Source of the DNA: Candidatus Pacearchaeota archaeon
GTDB taxonomy: Archaea > Nanobdellota > Nanobdellia > Pacearchaeales > GW2011-AR1
Direction of reading: 5' to 3'
Length of the DNA: 6,676 nucleotides
Assembly: GCA_016181905.1 (NCBI GenBank)
Contig: JACOYM010000058.1
Location: 1 to 6,676 of the forward strand
Shown: in pieces, positions 1-6,528 of the stretch
How the letters are laid out: each line of letters begins with the position of its first letter
Numbering within the stretch: position 1 is the first letter of the stretch
Notes under the pieces: generated by a model
What the model was told of the DNA's origin: nothing
Seen by the model: only the letters and a program-made list of their open reading frames with translations
Database searches by the model: none
Program-made: the position numbers and the translations under genes

Positions 1-1231
1 CTCCATAGCCAATCTTTTTGGCATCGCCTTTTGTTTTCCTTTTCTTAATCTCATCCTCTGCTTTCTCCCTTGCCTCTTTCATAAAATCCTCAAGCAAAAC
101 AACATCCCCTTTTCTTGTTGACATTTTTGCCCTGCCTTCTGCTTTTTGAATCAAAACAAAAGAATAATGAACCGCCCTTGGAGGCTCTTGCTTCAGCAAC
201 TTCAAAGCTTCTGAAACCTGCTGGAAGTAAAGCTTGTGGTCTTCGCCAAGAACAATGATGTTTATCTTTGCCCTTTTCAATTTGTCAATTGTGTAGGCAA
301 TGTCCCTTGATGGATAAAGCCCCGTGCCATCATTTCTTGTCAGGACAAGAACAGGCGATTTCATGCTCGCCTCAAACTCGCTGCCGCTCTGGTCCAGCAC
401 CTTTCTGCCCTCGCTGTCTATAAAAAGCTTTCCTGTTTTTTCCAATTCTTTTAATATCTCCTTTGATTTTTCTATATACATAGACTCATAGTCAAAAAAA
501 TCAAACTTGATTCCAAATTCCTCAAGAATTTTCTTCTGCCCTTCAATAGCTGTTGACACTATTGCCTTGAATTTACTTTTTGCCTCCTTGTCCCCTTTCT
601 CAAACCTGTTAAGAATTTCAAAAACCTTTTTTTCCATTTCAGGATTTTCTTCAACCTTTTTTGTTATCTCCTGATATTTTTTAAGCAGCTCTGAAAACTT
701 TTCTTTGCCTGTGCAGTTCAGCGTCATCATAGCTATCTGCTTGCTCACATCATTTACATAATAATGAGCCTCAACCTTATAGCCTAAAAACTCCAAAATT
801 CTTTTAATAGAATCGCCGATTATAGAATTTCTTGTCCTTCCAACATGCGGCGAGGCATTTGGATTTATGCTTGTATGCTCAATTAATGCTTTTTCCTTTC
901 TTTTTTCCCTTCCAAATTCCTTTTTTTCCTTCAGGATTTGGTTTACAACCTCTTCAGCCATGCTCTTTTTGTCAATAAAAAAATTCAGGTAAGGGCCAGC
1001 AGCCTCAGTCTTCTCAATGCCTTTGGAAAGCTTTTTGCCTATTTTTACTGCCAGCTCCTTTGCAATCTCTGCCGGGTTCTTTTTCATCTCCCTTGCAAGA
1101 ACAAAGCACGGGAACGCATAGTCTCCAAGCTCGCTTGAATGAGGAATCTCTATAACCTTCAGAATCTCCTCTTTTTTCATTCCAATATGCTTTGCAAGAA
1201 GCTCCGCAATCCTCTCTTTTTCATCTGCCAT
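1..1231 (-). CDS. argS: Arginyl-tRNA synthetase, partial (C-terminus beyond left edge)
   Basis: This enzyme charges tRNA-Arg with arginine using ATP in the cytoplasm and is a class Ia aminoacyl-tRNA synthetase. Translating the minus strand from the ATG at 1231 gives 410 residues with no stop before the window edge. Residues about 1-90 fit the ArgS-specific N-terminal domain (ELGDYAFPCF, later GPYLNFFID). The class I HIGH motif appears as HVGR at 129-132, inside the ArgS context HTSINPNASPHVGRTRN. The arginine-site motif YYVNDVSKQ lies at 157-165 and the KMSK loop appears as KMSTRKG at 369-375. The anticodon-binding DALR domain, roughly the last 150-200 residues of a normal ArgS, should lie to the left of the window. 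The start is supported by the family's N-terminal alignment. There is no Shine-Dalgarno sequence, and the gene begins 30 bases after the stop of the HPr-fusion gene. Family assignment is near certain. The gene appears intact apart from the truncation by the window. Confidence 0.96.
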   Translation of the reverse strand, partial: MADEKERIAELLAKHIGMKKEEILKVIEIPHSSELGDYAFPCFVLAREMKKNPAEIAKELAVKIGKKLSKGIEKTEAAGPYLNFFIDKKSMAEEVVNQILKEKKEFGREKRKEKALIEHTSINPNASPHVGRTRNSIIGDSIKRILEFLGYKVEAHYYVNDVSKQIAMMTLNCTGKEKFSELLKKYQEITKKVEENPEMEKKVFEILNRFEKGDKEAKSKFKAIVSTAIEGQKKILEEFGIKFDFFDYESMYIEKSKEILKELEKTGKLFIDSEGRKVLDQSGSEFEASMKSPVLVLTRNDGTGLYPSRDIAYTIDKLKRAKINIIVLGEDHKLYFQQVSEALKLLKQEPPRAVHYSFVLIQKAEGRAKMSTRKGDVVLLEDFMKEAREKAEDEIKKRKTKGDAKKIGYG

Positions 1232-1252
1232 AAAAACAAGAGAAGAAATGGA

Positions 1253-1264
1253 TTAATAAATTTA
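1253..1264 (-). promoter_or_regulatory. Possible TATA box for a leaderless argS transcript
   Basis: On the minus strand TTTATTAA lies at 1260-1253, overlapping the end of the HPr-fusion gene. Its centre is about 25 bases before the argS ATG. That is the usual archaeal TATA-to-start distance, so an argS mRNA starting at or near its ATG is possible. This fits the lack of a Shine-Dalgarno sequence in the 30-base gap. In AT-rich DNA such a match can arise by chance, and read-through from the upstream gene is equally possible. Confidence 0.3.
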
Positions 1265-2137
1265 GTGTTTTTTATGATTGGAAAAAATAACCTCGCCGGT
1301 ATAATCCTTAAGCCTTTCTAATGAGCTAAAAAAATCATCTGCATTCTCTTTTGGCCTGTACGAAATAGTGACCTTCTTGCCTTTTGAAAGTCCAAGCGCC
1401 ATGACCTCTATAATCCTCTTTCCGTCAATCTCTCGGCTTGGTGTTCTTAGCCGAACATCTCCTCCATCCTTTATAGAGAGTTCTGCAAGACGCTGTGATG
1501 ACCTTGTATGCAATCCCTTTTTGCAATTAATGATATATGTTCGAGAGGCATAGCTTCCATATTTTTTTCTTTCTGCAACAATCGGGCCTAAATAATGGGA
1601 AATCTCCTTGAATAATCTCAAAGCTTCTGCCCCTTCTTTGGCATAAATCACCATTCTTTCATCAATAAAAGGAATATTCCTTTTCCATGATTCTGCATCC
1701 TTTGCACCAAATAAATGATGCTTGTAATTTGCAACACAGCTAATATCATAATTCTGGCAGATTTCGCTTGCTTCATCAGGGTTTATCTCGTAATTATCTA
1801 TTTGTATTGTCCTGTTGTCATATCCAATAAGGCATATTTTGAGTATATCCTTGATAGATTCTGTTTCAATTACATTTGGATGCTCGCCAAGATGCTCTAC
1901 CATTGACTCCATTTTTTTGTCTAAATTTTCAAGGTGCTTATGCTCGTCAAAAAACCTGTTAAAACCTACAACACACTCCAGTGCGTGCTCGTCTTCTACA
2001 ACAAGCTCAAGTGAAGGCTTTTTTCCATTCATGTGAGTTGACAAGAATTTTTGCAGAGCCCTGTCTATAGGCTTGCCTTCATACCTCTTATGAACTATTT
2101 CAGCTGCAGATTTCAATCCTTTAAAAAATTCATCCAT
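1262..2137 (-). CDS. HPr-like domain protein with unrecognised N-terminal region
   Basis: A 291-residue protein. The C-terminal part, about residues 199-282, is an HPr-type phosphocarrier domain. GLHTRSSQ (208-215) matches the HPr active-site pattern with the phosphorylatable histidine at H210 and the following arginine at R212. EVMALGLSKG and VTISY then align with the second half of HPr. Two positions deviate: the proline after the arginine is serine (S213), and the position of bacterial HPr Ser46 is arginine (R241 in DGKRIIEV), so the HPr-kinase site is absent. The first 195 or so residues are mixed alpha/beta by eye, with no family I recognise and no signal peptide or membrane segment. Most archaea lack sugar PTS systems, and no EI or EII gene is in view, so a phosphocarrier role is unproven. 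A strong AGGAG lies 8 bases before the ATG, which supports this start. The gene lies 115 bases after the thermosome stop and 30 before argS. Confidence 0.85.
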   Translation of the reverse strand: MDEFFKGLKSAAEIVHKRYEGKPIDRALQKFLSTHMNGKKPSLELVVEDEHALECVVGFNRFFDEHKHLENLDKKMESMVEHLGEHPNVIETESIKDILKICLIGYDNRTIQIDNYEINPDEASEICQNYDISCVANYKHHLFGAKDAESWKRNIPFIDERMVIYAKEGAEALRLFKEISHYLGPIVAERKKYGSYASRTYIINCKKGLHTRSSQRLAELSIKDGGDVRLRTPSREIDGKRIIEVMALGLSKGKKVTISYRPKENADDFFSSLERLKDYTGEVIFSNHKKH

Positions 2138-2145
2138 TTTTTATT

Positions 2146-2150
2146 CTCCT
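2146..2150 (-). promoter_or_regulatory. Shine-Dalgarno site of the HPr-fusion gene
   Basis: AGGAG on the minus strand, 8 bases before the ATG at 2137. It is the clearest ribosome binding site in the window and fixes this start. The thermosome, argS and regulator genes have no comparable site. It also argues that this gene is translated from a leadered or read-through message rather than a leaderless one. Confidence 0.7.
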
Positions 2151-2162
2151 AATTTATAAACC

Positions 2163-2169
2163 AAAAAAA
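2163..2169 (-). terminator. Possible U-tract terminator after the thermosome gene
   Basis: A run of seven T on the minus strand about 84 bases after the thermosome stop codon. Archaeal RNA polymerase commonly terminates at U-rich tracts without a hairpin, so this could end the thermosome transcript. Just after it, TTTATAAAT (about 2159-2151) looks like a TATA box, but it is too close to the HPr-fusion ATG to produce a leader containing the AGGAG. The promoter of that gene is therefore unclear; CTTTAAAAG near 2219-2211 is an alternative. Confidence 0.3.
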
Positions 2170-2252
2170 GATTTACAGATGATTTTATGTAATTTTGATA
2201 GATTTAGGGGGCTTTTAAAGATTTGGGCTTTTGATTTTTAATCCTTGACAAA

Positions 2253-3860
2253 TCAATACTCCCCCTCATTCATCTGCGGCATTCTGCCTTGCTTGGATGA
2301 GCCGCCGCCAGAGGCGATGACATCATCTATTCTTAGAATCATCATTGCCACTTCTGAAGCAGAGTTTATTGCCTGGGTTTTTATCTTTAATGGCTCTATA
2401 ATCCCTGCCTTGATGCAGTCCTCTATCCTGCCAGAAAAAAGGTTTATGCCGTCATATTTCTTTCCCTTATCATGCTCTGCCTTTAATTGTGTCAGCACAT
2501 CTATCGGGTCTATTCCAGCATTGTCTGCAAGTGTTGTCGGGATAAATTCAAGCGCAGAGGCAAATTCCTCTACTGCAAGCTGCTCCCTTCCGCTTAGCCC
2601 CTGCGAAAATTCCCTCAGCCTTCTTGCAAGCTCTATCTCTATAGCCCCGCCTCCAGGAACAAACTTTCCGTCCTTTAATACAGCAGAAACATCCCCGAGT
2701 GCGTCTTTTAATGCCCTTTCCATCTCGTCAATAACATGCCCTGTTCCCCCATGTATTAATATTGTCAGTGCCTTTGGGTTCTCGCATCCTCTTATGTATG
2801 TGAAGGATTCGTCCCCTCTTTTTATTTCTTCAACATTATCTGCTTTTCCAAGCTCTGATTTGGACAGCTCATTAAGATTGCTTACAATCTTTGCCCCTGT
2901 TGCCCTTGCAAGCTTTTCCATGTCTGATTTTGCAACCCTTCTGCATGCATATATGCCTTCTTTCGCAAGGTAGTATTGCGCGATATCATCTATCCCTTTC
3001 TGGCAGAATAAGACATTTGCTTCAGACTCCTTTATCTTTTTTGTCATGTCTCTCAGAATCTTATCCTCCTCGTCGATAAAGCTCTGCAGCTGAGAGGGGC
3101 TTGTGATGCTTATCTTTGCCTCTGTTTCAGGCCCTTTTATCTCAAGGGCAATATCAAGCAGGGCTATTTTCGCATTCCTGACAATAGAAGGCATATCAGA
3201 AGATACTCTTTCCTTGTCAAGAACAATCCCATTGACAAGCTCTGTGTTTTCTATTCCATCACCCTTAAATTTTTCAATCTTTATGTTGCTTAAGTCAAAC
3301 TTGTTCTTGTCAGATATCTGCTTTACAGCCTTGACAACAAGCTCTGCAAACCTTTCTTTTACTATTTCAGCGCCTTTTCCTGTCATTGCTGTCATTGCAA
3401 TCTGCTTTAGTATTCTGTCATCATTTGTAACGTCTACAGCAGTCTCCCTCAATAGTTCCTGCGCTTTTTCTGCAGCAATCCTGTATCCCCTTGTTATCAC
3501 AGTAGGATGCACCTTCTGGTCAAGCAATTTTTCAGCATTTTCAAGCAGCTTTCCTGCAAGCATAACAGCTGTTGTTGTCCCATCGCCAACCTCTGCTTCC
3601 TGCGTTTTTGCTATCTCAACCATCATCTTTGCTGCAGGATGCTCTATCTCCATCTCCTCAAGGATTGTCACGCCGTCATTTGTTACTATAATTTCTCCTG
3701 TGCCTGAAACCAGCATCTTGTCCATGCCTTTTGGGCCAAGTGTTGTTTTGACAGCGTCAGCCACAAGCCTTGCTGCCATAATGTTGTTCCTCTGCGCATC
3801 CTTGCCTATTGTCCTTTGCACGTTATCGGACAGGATGAATATTGGCTGTTTGTCTGTCAT
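2253..3860 (-). CDS. ths: Thermosome subunit (group II chaperonin)
   Basis: An ATP-dependent cytosolic folding machine that assembles into a double-ring complex with a built-in lid. The 535-residue length is normal for the family. All three TCP-1/thermosome signatures are present: KTTLGPKGMDKML (38-50), VTNDGVTILEEM (59-70) and QEAEVGDGTT (87-96). The last leads into the nucleotide-binding GDGTTT at 92-97. The equatorial motif ERALKDALGD carries the expected catalytic aspartate at D386, followed by VPGGGAIEIELA (401-412) and LADNAGIDPIDVL (444-456). The apical domain with the lid protrusion spans roughly 210-370. The C-terminus ends in ASGGGSS and a charged tail rather than the GGM repeats many thermosomes carry. 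The start is fixed by alignment of MTDKQPIFIL and the following NVQRTIGKDAQ. No second subunit is in view, so whether this is alpha or beta cannot be told. It appears transcribed from its own promoter just upstream. Confidence 0.98.
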   Translation of the reverse strand: MTDKQPIFILSDNVQRTIGKDAQRNNIMAARLVADAVKTTLGPKGMDKMLVSGTGEIIVTNDGVTILEEMEIEHPAAKMMVEIAKTQEAEVGDGTTTAVMLAGKLLENAEKLLDQKVHPTVITRGYRIAAEKAQELLRETAVDVTNDDRILKQIAMTAMTGKGAEIVKERFAELVVKAVKQISDKNKFDLSNIKIEKFKGDGIENTELVNGIVLDKERVSSDMPSIVRNAKIALLDIALEIKGPETEAKISITSPSQLQSFIDEEDKILRDMTKKIKESEANVLFCQKGIDDIAQYYLAKEGIYACRRVAKSDMEKLARATGAKIVSNLNELSKSELGKADNVEEIKRGDESFTYIRGCENPKALTILIHGGTGHVIDEMERALKDALGDVSAVLKDGKFVPGGGAIEIELARRLREFSQGLSGREQLAVEEFASALEFIPTTLADNAGIDPIDVLTQLKAEHDKGKKYDGINLFSGRIEDCIKAGIIEPLKIKTQAINSASEVAMMILRIDDVIASGGGSSKQGRMPQMNEGEY

Positions 3861-3897
3861 TTTTTATTAAATATTGCTAACTACAGATTTATATGCC

Positions 3898-3914
3898 TAT
3901 TTAAAAGTTTTTCC
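3898..3914 (-). promoter_or_regulatory. BRE/TATA promoter of the thermosome gene
   Basis: On the minus strand the purine-rich GGAAAAAC (3914-3907, BRE-like) is followed directly by TTTTAAATA (3906-3898). A start about 25 bases downstream would fall near 3877 and give a leader of about 17 bases with no Shine-Dalgarno sequence. A second AT-rich match, CATATAAATC, lies slightly closer to the gene. The 146-base gap between the kinase stop and this gene otherwise holds only AT-rich DNA, with no clear terminator run on the minus strand. Confidence 0.6.
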
Positions 3915-4006
3915 TTAATGAATTTATAATAATATAATGTTTTTTAAAGTTTCTGCTTGGTTTATGGTTTTATTTTTATCCTTTGACAATCTGTGTTGGC
4001 ATATGC

Positions 4007-5353
4007 TTACTTATCTAACATGTCAATTTTACCAGGCGTCTTTTTTTCTAAATCTGGAAAAATCTCTCTTTCAAACAAACCCTTTAATGTTCTTAGATTA
4101 TCTGCCTCTTCATCAGTATCATGCTGCCTATTACTAATTAATTCATCTAATGCAGTTGTTATATTCTTTTTCATTTGTGCATTACTATCTTTAAAAGATT
4201 TTCTTTCATTTATCCATTGATTATATTTTATTGGGAGAAATCTAGAAGCATCTGCATCCTTTGCTAATCTCCTAAATGAATAATGTATCATACATTTAAG
4301 AAAGTTTTCATAAGAATTTTTTATAACTTCTTCCTGTATATGCACTTCAGGCTTGCCCATAAATCTTTGTTTTATTTTTAATTCAGCACCCATTCTCTCT
4401 ATTTCCCTTAACCTAAACTCCTCGACAAGTTCTTTCCATCTATTAGACTCAAAATCAATTCCAGGGCATGCTGATATGTTTGCAAGGTCTGTAATTGGGT
4501 TTCTTAATTTAAGTTTTGGATCTATGAAATAAATCTCTCCTTTTTCATTGAATATAACATTTGTTGTGTTCAAATCTCCATGACAAACACACCATTCGCG
4601 CTCGTAAGCACTAGCTATAGTATTATAAGTTTTAACAAGCATATTTCTTAATCCCTCCGATAAATCATTGGTATTCCCAAAACCCTTAATTGCCCGCAAA
4701 TAATCAATAACTCTCTCCTCCATCCTCCTTTCTTTAAATAACCTTGAAATTGAAGGATTTATATTAATTTCTTTCTCAGTTTTTCCAGTTTCGATTATTC
4801 CAACTTCAGTTAATTTCTTTGTTGCATCAGTTTGGAATTCTACAAGAGGAGGAATTATCTGTTTTTTGAAAATCTCCATTTTCTCTTGTTCAGTCTTACA
4901 ACATTCCAATCTCTCCTCAAGAGAGGTACTCCCCACATATTCCATAAAGATTATTCTCTTTTTGGCATCATAATGAAAAACCTTTGGTACATGATTTATT
5001 CCTTTAAGGAAATCATATGTATCATAAGTTAATTTCCAAGGTTTATCTTCTGGTTTGTCTCCTACGCGCAGATAGCCTTTAGGCAGATTATTATCCCTAA
5101 AATCATAATATTTTATTATTGTTCCTATCCTGTCTTTTTTTCCTTCAACCTCAAATTGGATAGTCGCATTTGCCAAGACTGAAAGCGCGCTTATATCCCT
5201 TAATAATTTTACACTTGTTTCTCCAAATACATATTTGTCTCCAGGAATATTCTGCAAAAGAGAATTAACAATCTCATATGAATGGTCTATTAGGTAGTGA
5301 GCTATATCTTTGTCTTCCATTATTCTATTACTCCCATTATTTCCATTTGCCAT
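4007..5353 (-). CDS. Kinase-fold phosphotransferase (APH/choline-kinase-like superfamily)
   Basis: A 448-residue soluble protein with the marks of the aminoglycoside phosphotransferase/protein-kinase-like fold. CHGDLNTTNVIF (257-268) carries the Brenner-type HxDxxxxN core, with catalytic D260 and metal-binding N265. FIDPK (276-280) supplies the second metal aspartate, D278, followed by PITDLA (286-291) as in APH proteins. In the N-lobe, GTIIKYYDF (77-85) may hold the ATP-binding lysine K81, and FMEYVGSTSLEERL (136-149) looks like the hinge. An insert of roughly 70 residues (about 180-250) precedes the catalytic loop, and about 170 residues follow D278, ending in a charged helical tail. The substrate cannot be predicted: small molecule, sugar amine or protein are all possible. 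The ATG is one base after the regulator's stop codon, so the two genes are probably co-transcribed and translationally coupled. An internal ATG (M12) has a better ribosome binding site. Fold assignment is firm; function is not. Confidence 0.85.
   Translation of the reverse strand: MANGNNGSNRIMEDKDIAHYLIDHSYEIVNSLLQNIPGDKYVFGETSVKLLRDISALSVLANATIQFEVEGKKDRIGTIIKYYDFRDNNLPKGYLRVGDKPEDKPWKLTYDTYDFLKGINHVPKVFHYDAKKRIIFMEYVGSTSLEERLECCKTEQEKMEIFKKQIIPPLVEFQTDATKKLTEVGIIETGKTEKEININPSISRLFKERRMEERVIDYLRAIKGFGNTNDLSEGLRNMLVKTYNTIASAYEREWCVCHGDLNTTNVIFNEKGEIYFIDPKLKLRNPITDLANISACPGIDFESNRWKELVEEFRLREIERMGAELKIKQRFMGKPEVHIQEEVIKNSYENFLKCMIHYSFRRLAKDADASRFLPIKYNQWINERKSFKDSNAQMKKNITTALDELISNRQHDTDEEADNLRTLKGLFEREIFPDLEKKTPGKIDMLDK
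5331..5335 (-). promoter_or_regulatory. Internal Shine-Dalgarno site pointing to an alternative kinase start
   Basis: GGGAG on the minus strand lies 10 bases before the in-frame ATG at 5320-5318 (M12, beginning MEDKDIAHY). The upstream ATG at 5353 has only A/T-rich sequence before it, and its first eleven codons (MANGNNGSNRI) encode a low-complexity Asn/Gly stretch. Translation may therefore begin at M12, giving 437 residues, or at both starts, with the first used by coupling to the regulator's stop. Confidence 0.45.
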
Positions 5354-5354
5354 T

Positions 5355-6302
5355 TTAAATTTTTAAGTACAAAACCATTTTTGCATTTTGATATGTTGCT
5401 TTCCTTATACTTTCTAAATTGTTTGTTATTATTTTTGAGACATCATTATCTTTTATTTTTCCAAGTTTTTCTTTTGTTTTAAAACTATTTACTATTGTGT
5501 TCTTAGCGACCCCCGCGTCTTCCTTATAAAAAGCCTCAATAGAATTTACATATTGATTTTTTATCTCAGAAAGAATCTCAATAAATCTCTTAGAATTCAC
5601 TCCGCATTTTGATACAAGAGTTGCTAATTGTTTTATTGAGTCGCCAATTTGTTCTAAATTAAAACATAACCACCATCTATAAAATAGTTCTACGCATTCT
5701 GTTCTCATACTCGTTAACAGCGCAGGGCTATCCATTGCTTTTAACATAATCCTAGACGACAAAAAATAGAATTTATTTATATCATCATCTACCTTATTTA
5801 TTTCTCCCAACTCTATTTTTGATAGTTTCTCTTTCATATAGCCGGTTTCTATTAAACTAAACATCTCGCGAATATTATTATCAATCCTGCGAATAAAGCT
5901 TTCTTGGTTGTTATCTTCCATATTAAAAAAGTCTTTAGCTACTATATTGTTAGAGTTTTCTTCGATTACTTCAATACTTAGAAGATATTGAATTCCTTTT
6001 TTTATAATCTTACTTTTATCTCTATCTATCTTGCCTATAAAATAGAAGAGATTATAACCCTTAACATAAGCAGAACTGATATCTCTATTTATATCCTCTT
6101 CACTTTTATTATCAACATTTATCACAATTTTCTTTTCTTCATTTATTTTCTTATTGAATTGTGTTAAAATTAGTTCCCCCATAGAGTTGGGTATTACAAA
6201 AACCTCATCGCCTTTCTTCAGCCCGGACTTAGTCACCCATGATTTTGGCAGGGCAATAGCATACGAGGAATTTCCTAATTTGATTAGCTTGCGCCTTTCC
6301 AT
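5355..6302 (-). CDS. AbrB/SpoVT-domain PhoU-like transcriptional regulator
   Basis: A 315-residue protein of the archaeal type that joins a DNA-binding swapped-hairpin domain to a PhoU-like helical domain. Residues about 3-46 (RKLIKLGNSSYAIALPKSWV, then GLKKGDEVFV and GELILT) match SpoVT/AbrB domains. Residues about 140-315 are helical and PhoU-like. LEQIGDSIKQL contains the acidic ExxxD metal-type motif (E217, D221). The other helical hairpin, VDDDINKFYF (171-180), has the same layout but with asparagine (N176) where the second acid usually sits. PhoU proteins sense phosphate state or partner proteins; these archaeal relatives are thought to be transcription regulators. The true ligand here is unknown. 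No pst transporter genes are in view. It is the first gene of a likely two-gene operon with the kinase, and its promoter lies inside a perfect inverted repeat. The start is supported by the family's N-terminus, although no Shine-Dalgarno sequence is visible. Base composition is very AT-rich. Confidence 0.88.
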   Translation of the reverse strand: MERRKLIKLGNSSYAIALPKSWVTKSGLKKGDEVFVIPNSMGELILTQFNKKINEEKKIVINVDNKSEEDINRDISSAYVKGYNLFYFIGKIDRDKSKIIKKGIQYLLSIEVIEENSNNIVAKDFFNMEDNNQESFIRRIDNNIREMFSLIETGYMKEKLSKIELGEINKVDDDINKFYFLSSRIMLKAMDSPALLTSMRTECVELFYRWWLCFNLEQIGDSIKQLATLVSKCGVNSKRFIEILSEIKNQYVNSIEAFYKEDAGVAKNTIVNSFKTKEKLGKIKDNDVSKIITNNLESIRKATYQNAKMVLYLKI

Positions 6303-6317
6303 TTTTCAGCTTGTTTA

Positions 6318-6330
6318 ATTGACATTCAAT
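6318..6330. repeat. Small palindrome in the regulator's leader
   Basis: ATTGA-cat-TCAAT is an inverted repeat with 5-bp arms and a 3-base centre. It lies between the predicted transcription start (near 6350) and the regulator's ATG. It could be an operator half-site pair or chance in AT-rich DNA. Confidence 0.3.
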
Positions 6331-6366
6331 CAAAATTTCCTTAGTTTTCTATGCAAAATACAGGCT

Positions 6367-6405
6367 AGTATATATTAAAAGGTTTTTTTCATTTTAATAT
6401 ATACT
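6367..6405. repeat. Perfect 14-bp inverted repeat around the regulator promoter
   Basis: AGTATATATTAAAA (6367-6380) is exactly complementary to TTTTAATATATACT (6392-6405), with an 11-base spacer. On the minus strand the spacer is the A-rich BRE-like stretch and the gene-proximal arm is the TATA-like TTTTAATATATA. A protein bound to both arms would cover the sites for TFB and TBP. As RNA the same sequence would form a long but A/U-only hairpin. Confidence 0.75.
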
Positions 6406-6474
6406 TCAGCATGTATATATTGGTATATATCATTAGTTAACGGGGTTTCCACAGGAAATGAGGGTAGTATATAC
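6368..6474. repeat. Cluster of GTATATAT sites
   Basis: Exact GTATATAT occurs on the plus strand at 6368-6375, 6413-6420 and 6423-6430, and on the minus strand at 6404-6397. A palindromic variant, AGTATATACT, lies at 6466-6475. The copies at 6413 and 6423 are spaced exactly 10 bp, one helical turn. The two outer members of the left pair are parts of the 14-bp inverted repeat. The arrangement suggests operator sites, although TA-rich DNA makes some copies likely by chance. Confidence 0.5.
6369..6390 (-). promoter_or_regulatory. BRE/TATA promoter of the regulator-kinase operon
   Basis: On the minus strand GAAAAAAACC (6390-6381) resembles a BRE and leads into TTTTAATATATA (6380-6369), a TATA-like box. 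A start about 25 bases downstream would be near 6350, giving a leader of about 45-50 bases before the regulator ATG. No other good promoter lies closer to the gene. Confidence 0.55.
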
Positions 6475-6482
6475 TTTATATA
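6475..6482 (+). promoter_or_regulatory. Possible plus-strand TATA box
   Basis: TTTATATA is a textbook archaeal TATA sequence. It would start a plus-strand transcript near 6504, running into the 6529-6554 hairpin and away from the regulator. There is no clear purine-rich BRE before it. The surroundings are TA-rich on both strands, so direction is uncertain. Confidence 0.25.
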
Positions 6483-6528
6483 TTGCATAATGATTAATAA
6501 TAAAAGAGTTCTTTTCTTTGTCTTTGTA

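Noticed and set aside
938..1321. Two short plus-strand open frames over the argS start and the HPr-fusion end
   Set aside because: They lie antisense to well-supported genes and have no domain or start signal.
2245..2973. Plus-strand open frame of 242 codons
   Set aside because: It is wholly antisense to the thermosome coding region, Ser/Pro-rich and with no recognisable domain; the opposite strand matches the chaperonin family throughout.
3103..3870. Plus-strand open frame of 255 codons with hydrophobic stretches
   Set aside because: Antisense to the N-terminal half of the thermosome gene. The apparent membrane-like Ser/Phe/Ile composition is the mirror of Lys/Glu/Ala codons on the real strand.
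6446..6458. TTTCC-aca-GGAAA mini-hairpin
   Set aside because: A 5-bp stem with a 3-base loop, no conserved context and no T-tract; likely chance.
6367..6474. CRISPR array
   Set aside because: The GTATATAT copies are only 8 bases long, irregularly spaced and in both orientations. There are no spacer-sized intervals with a constant repeat.
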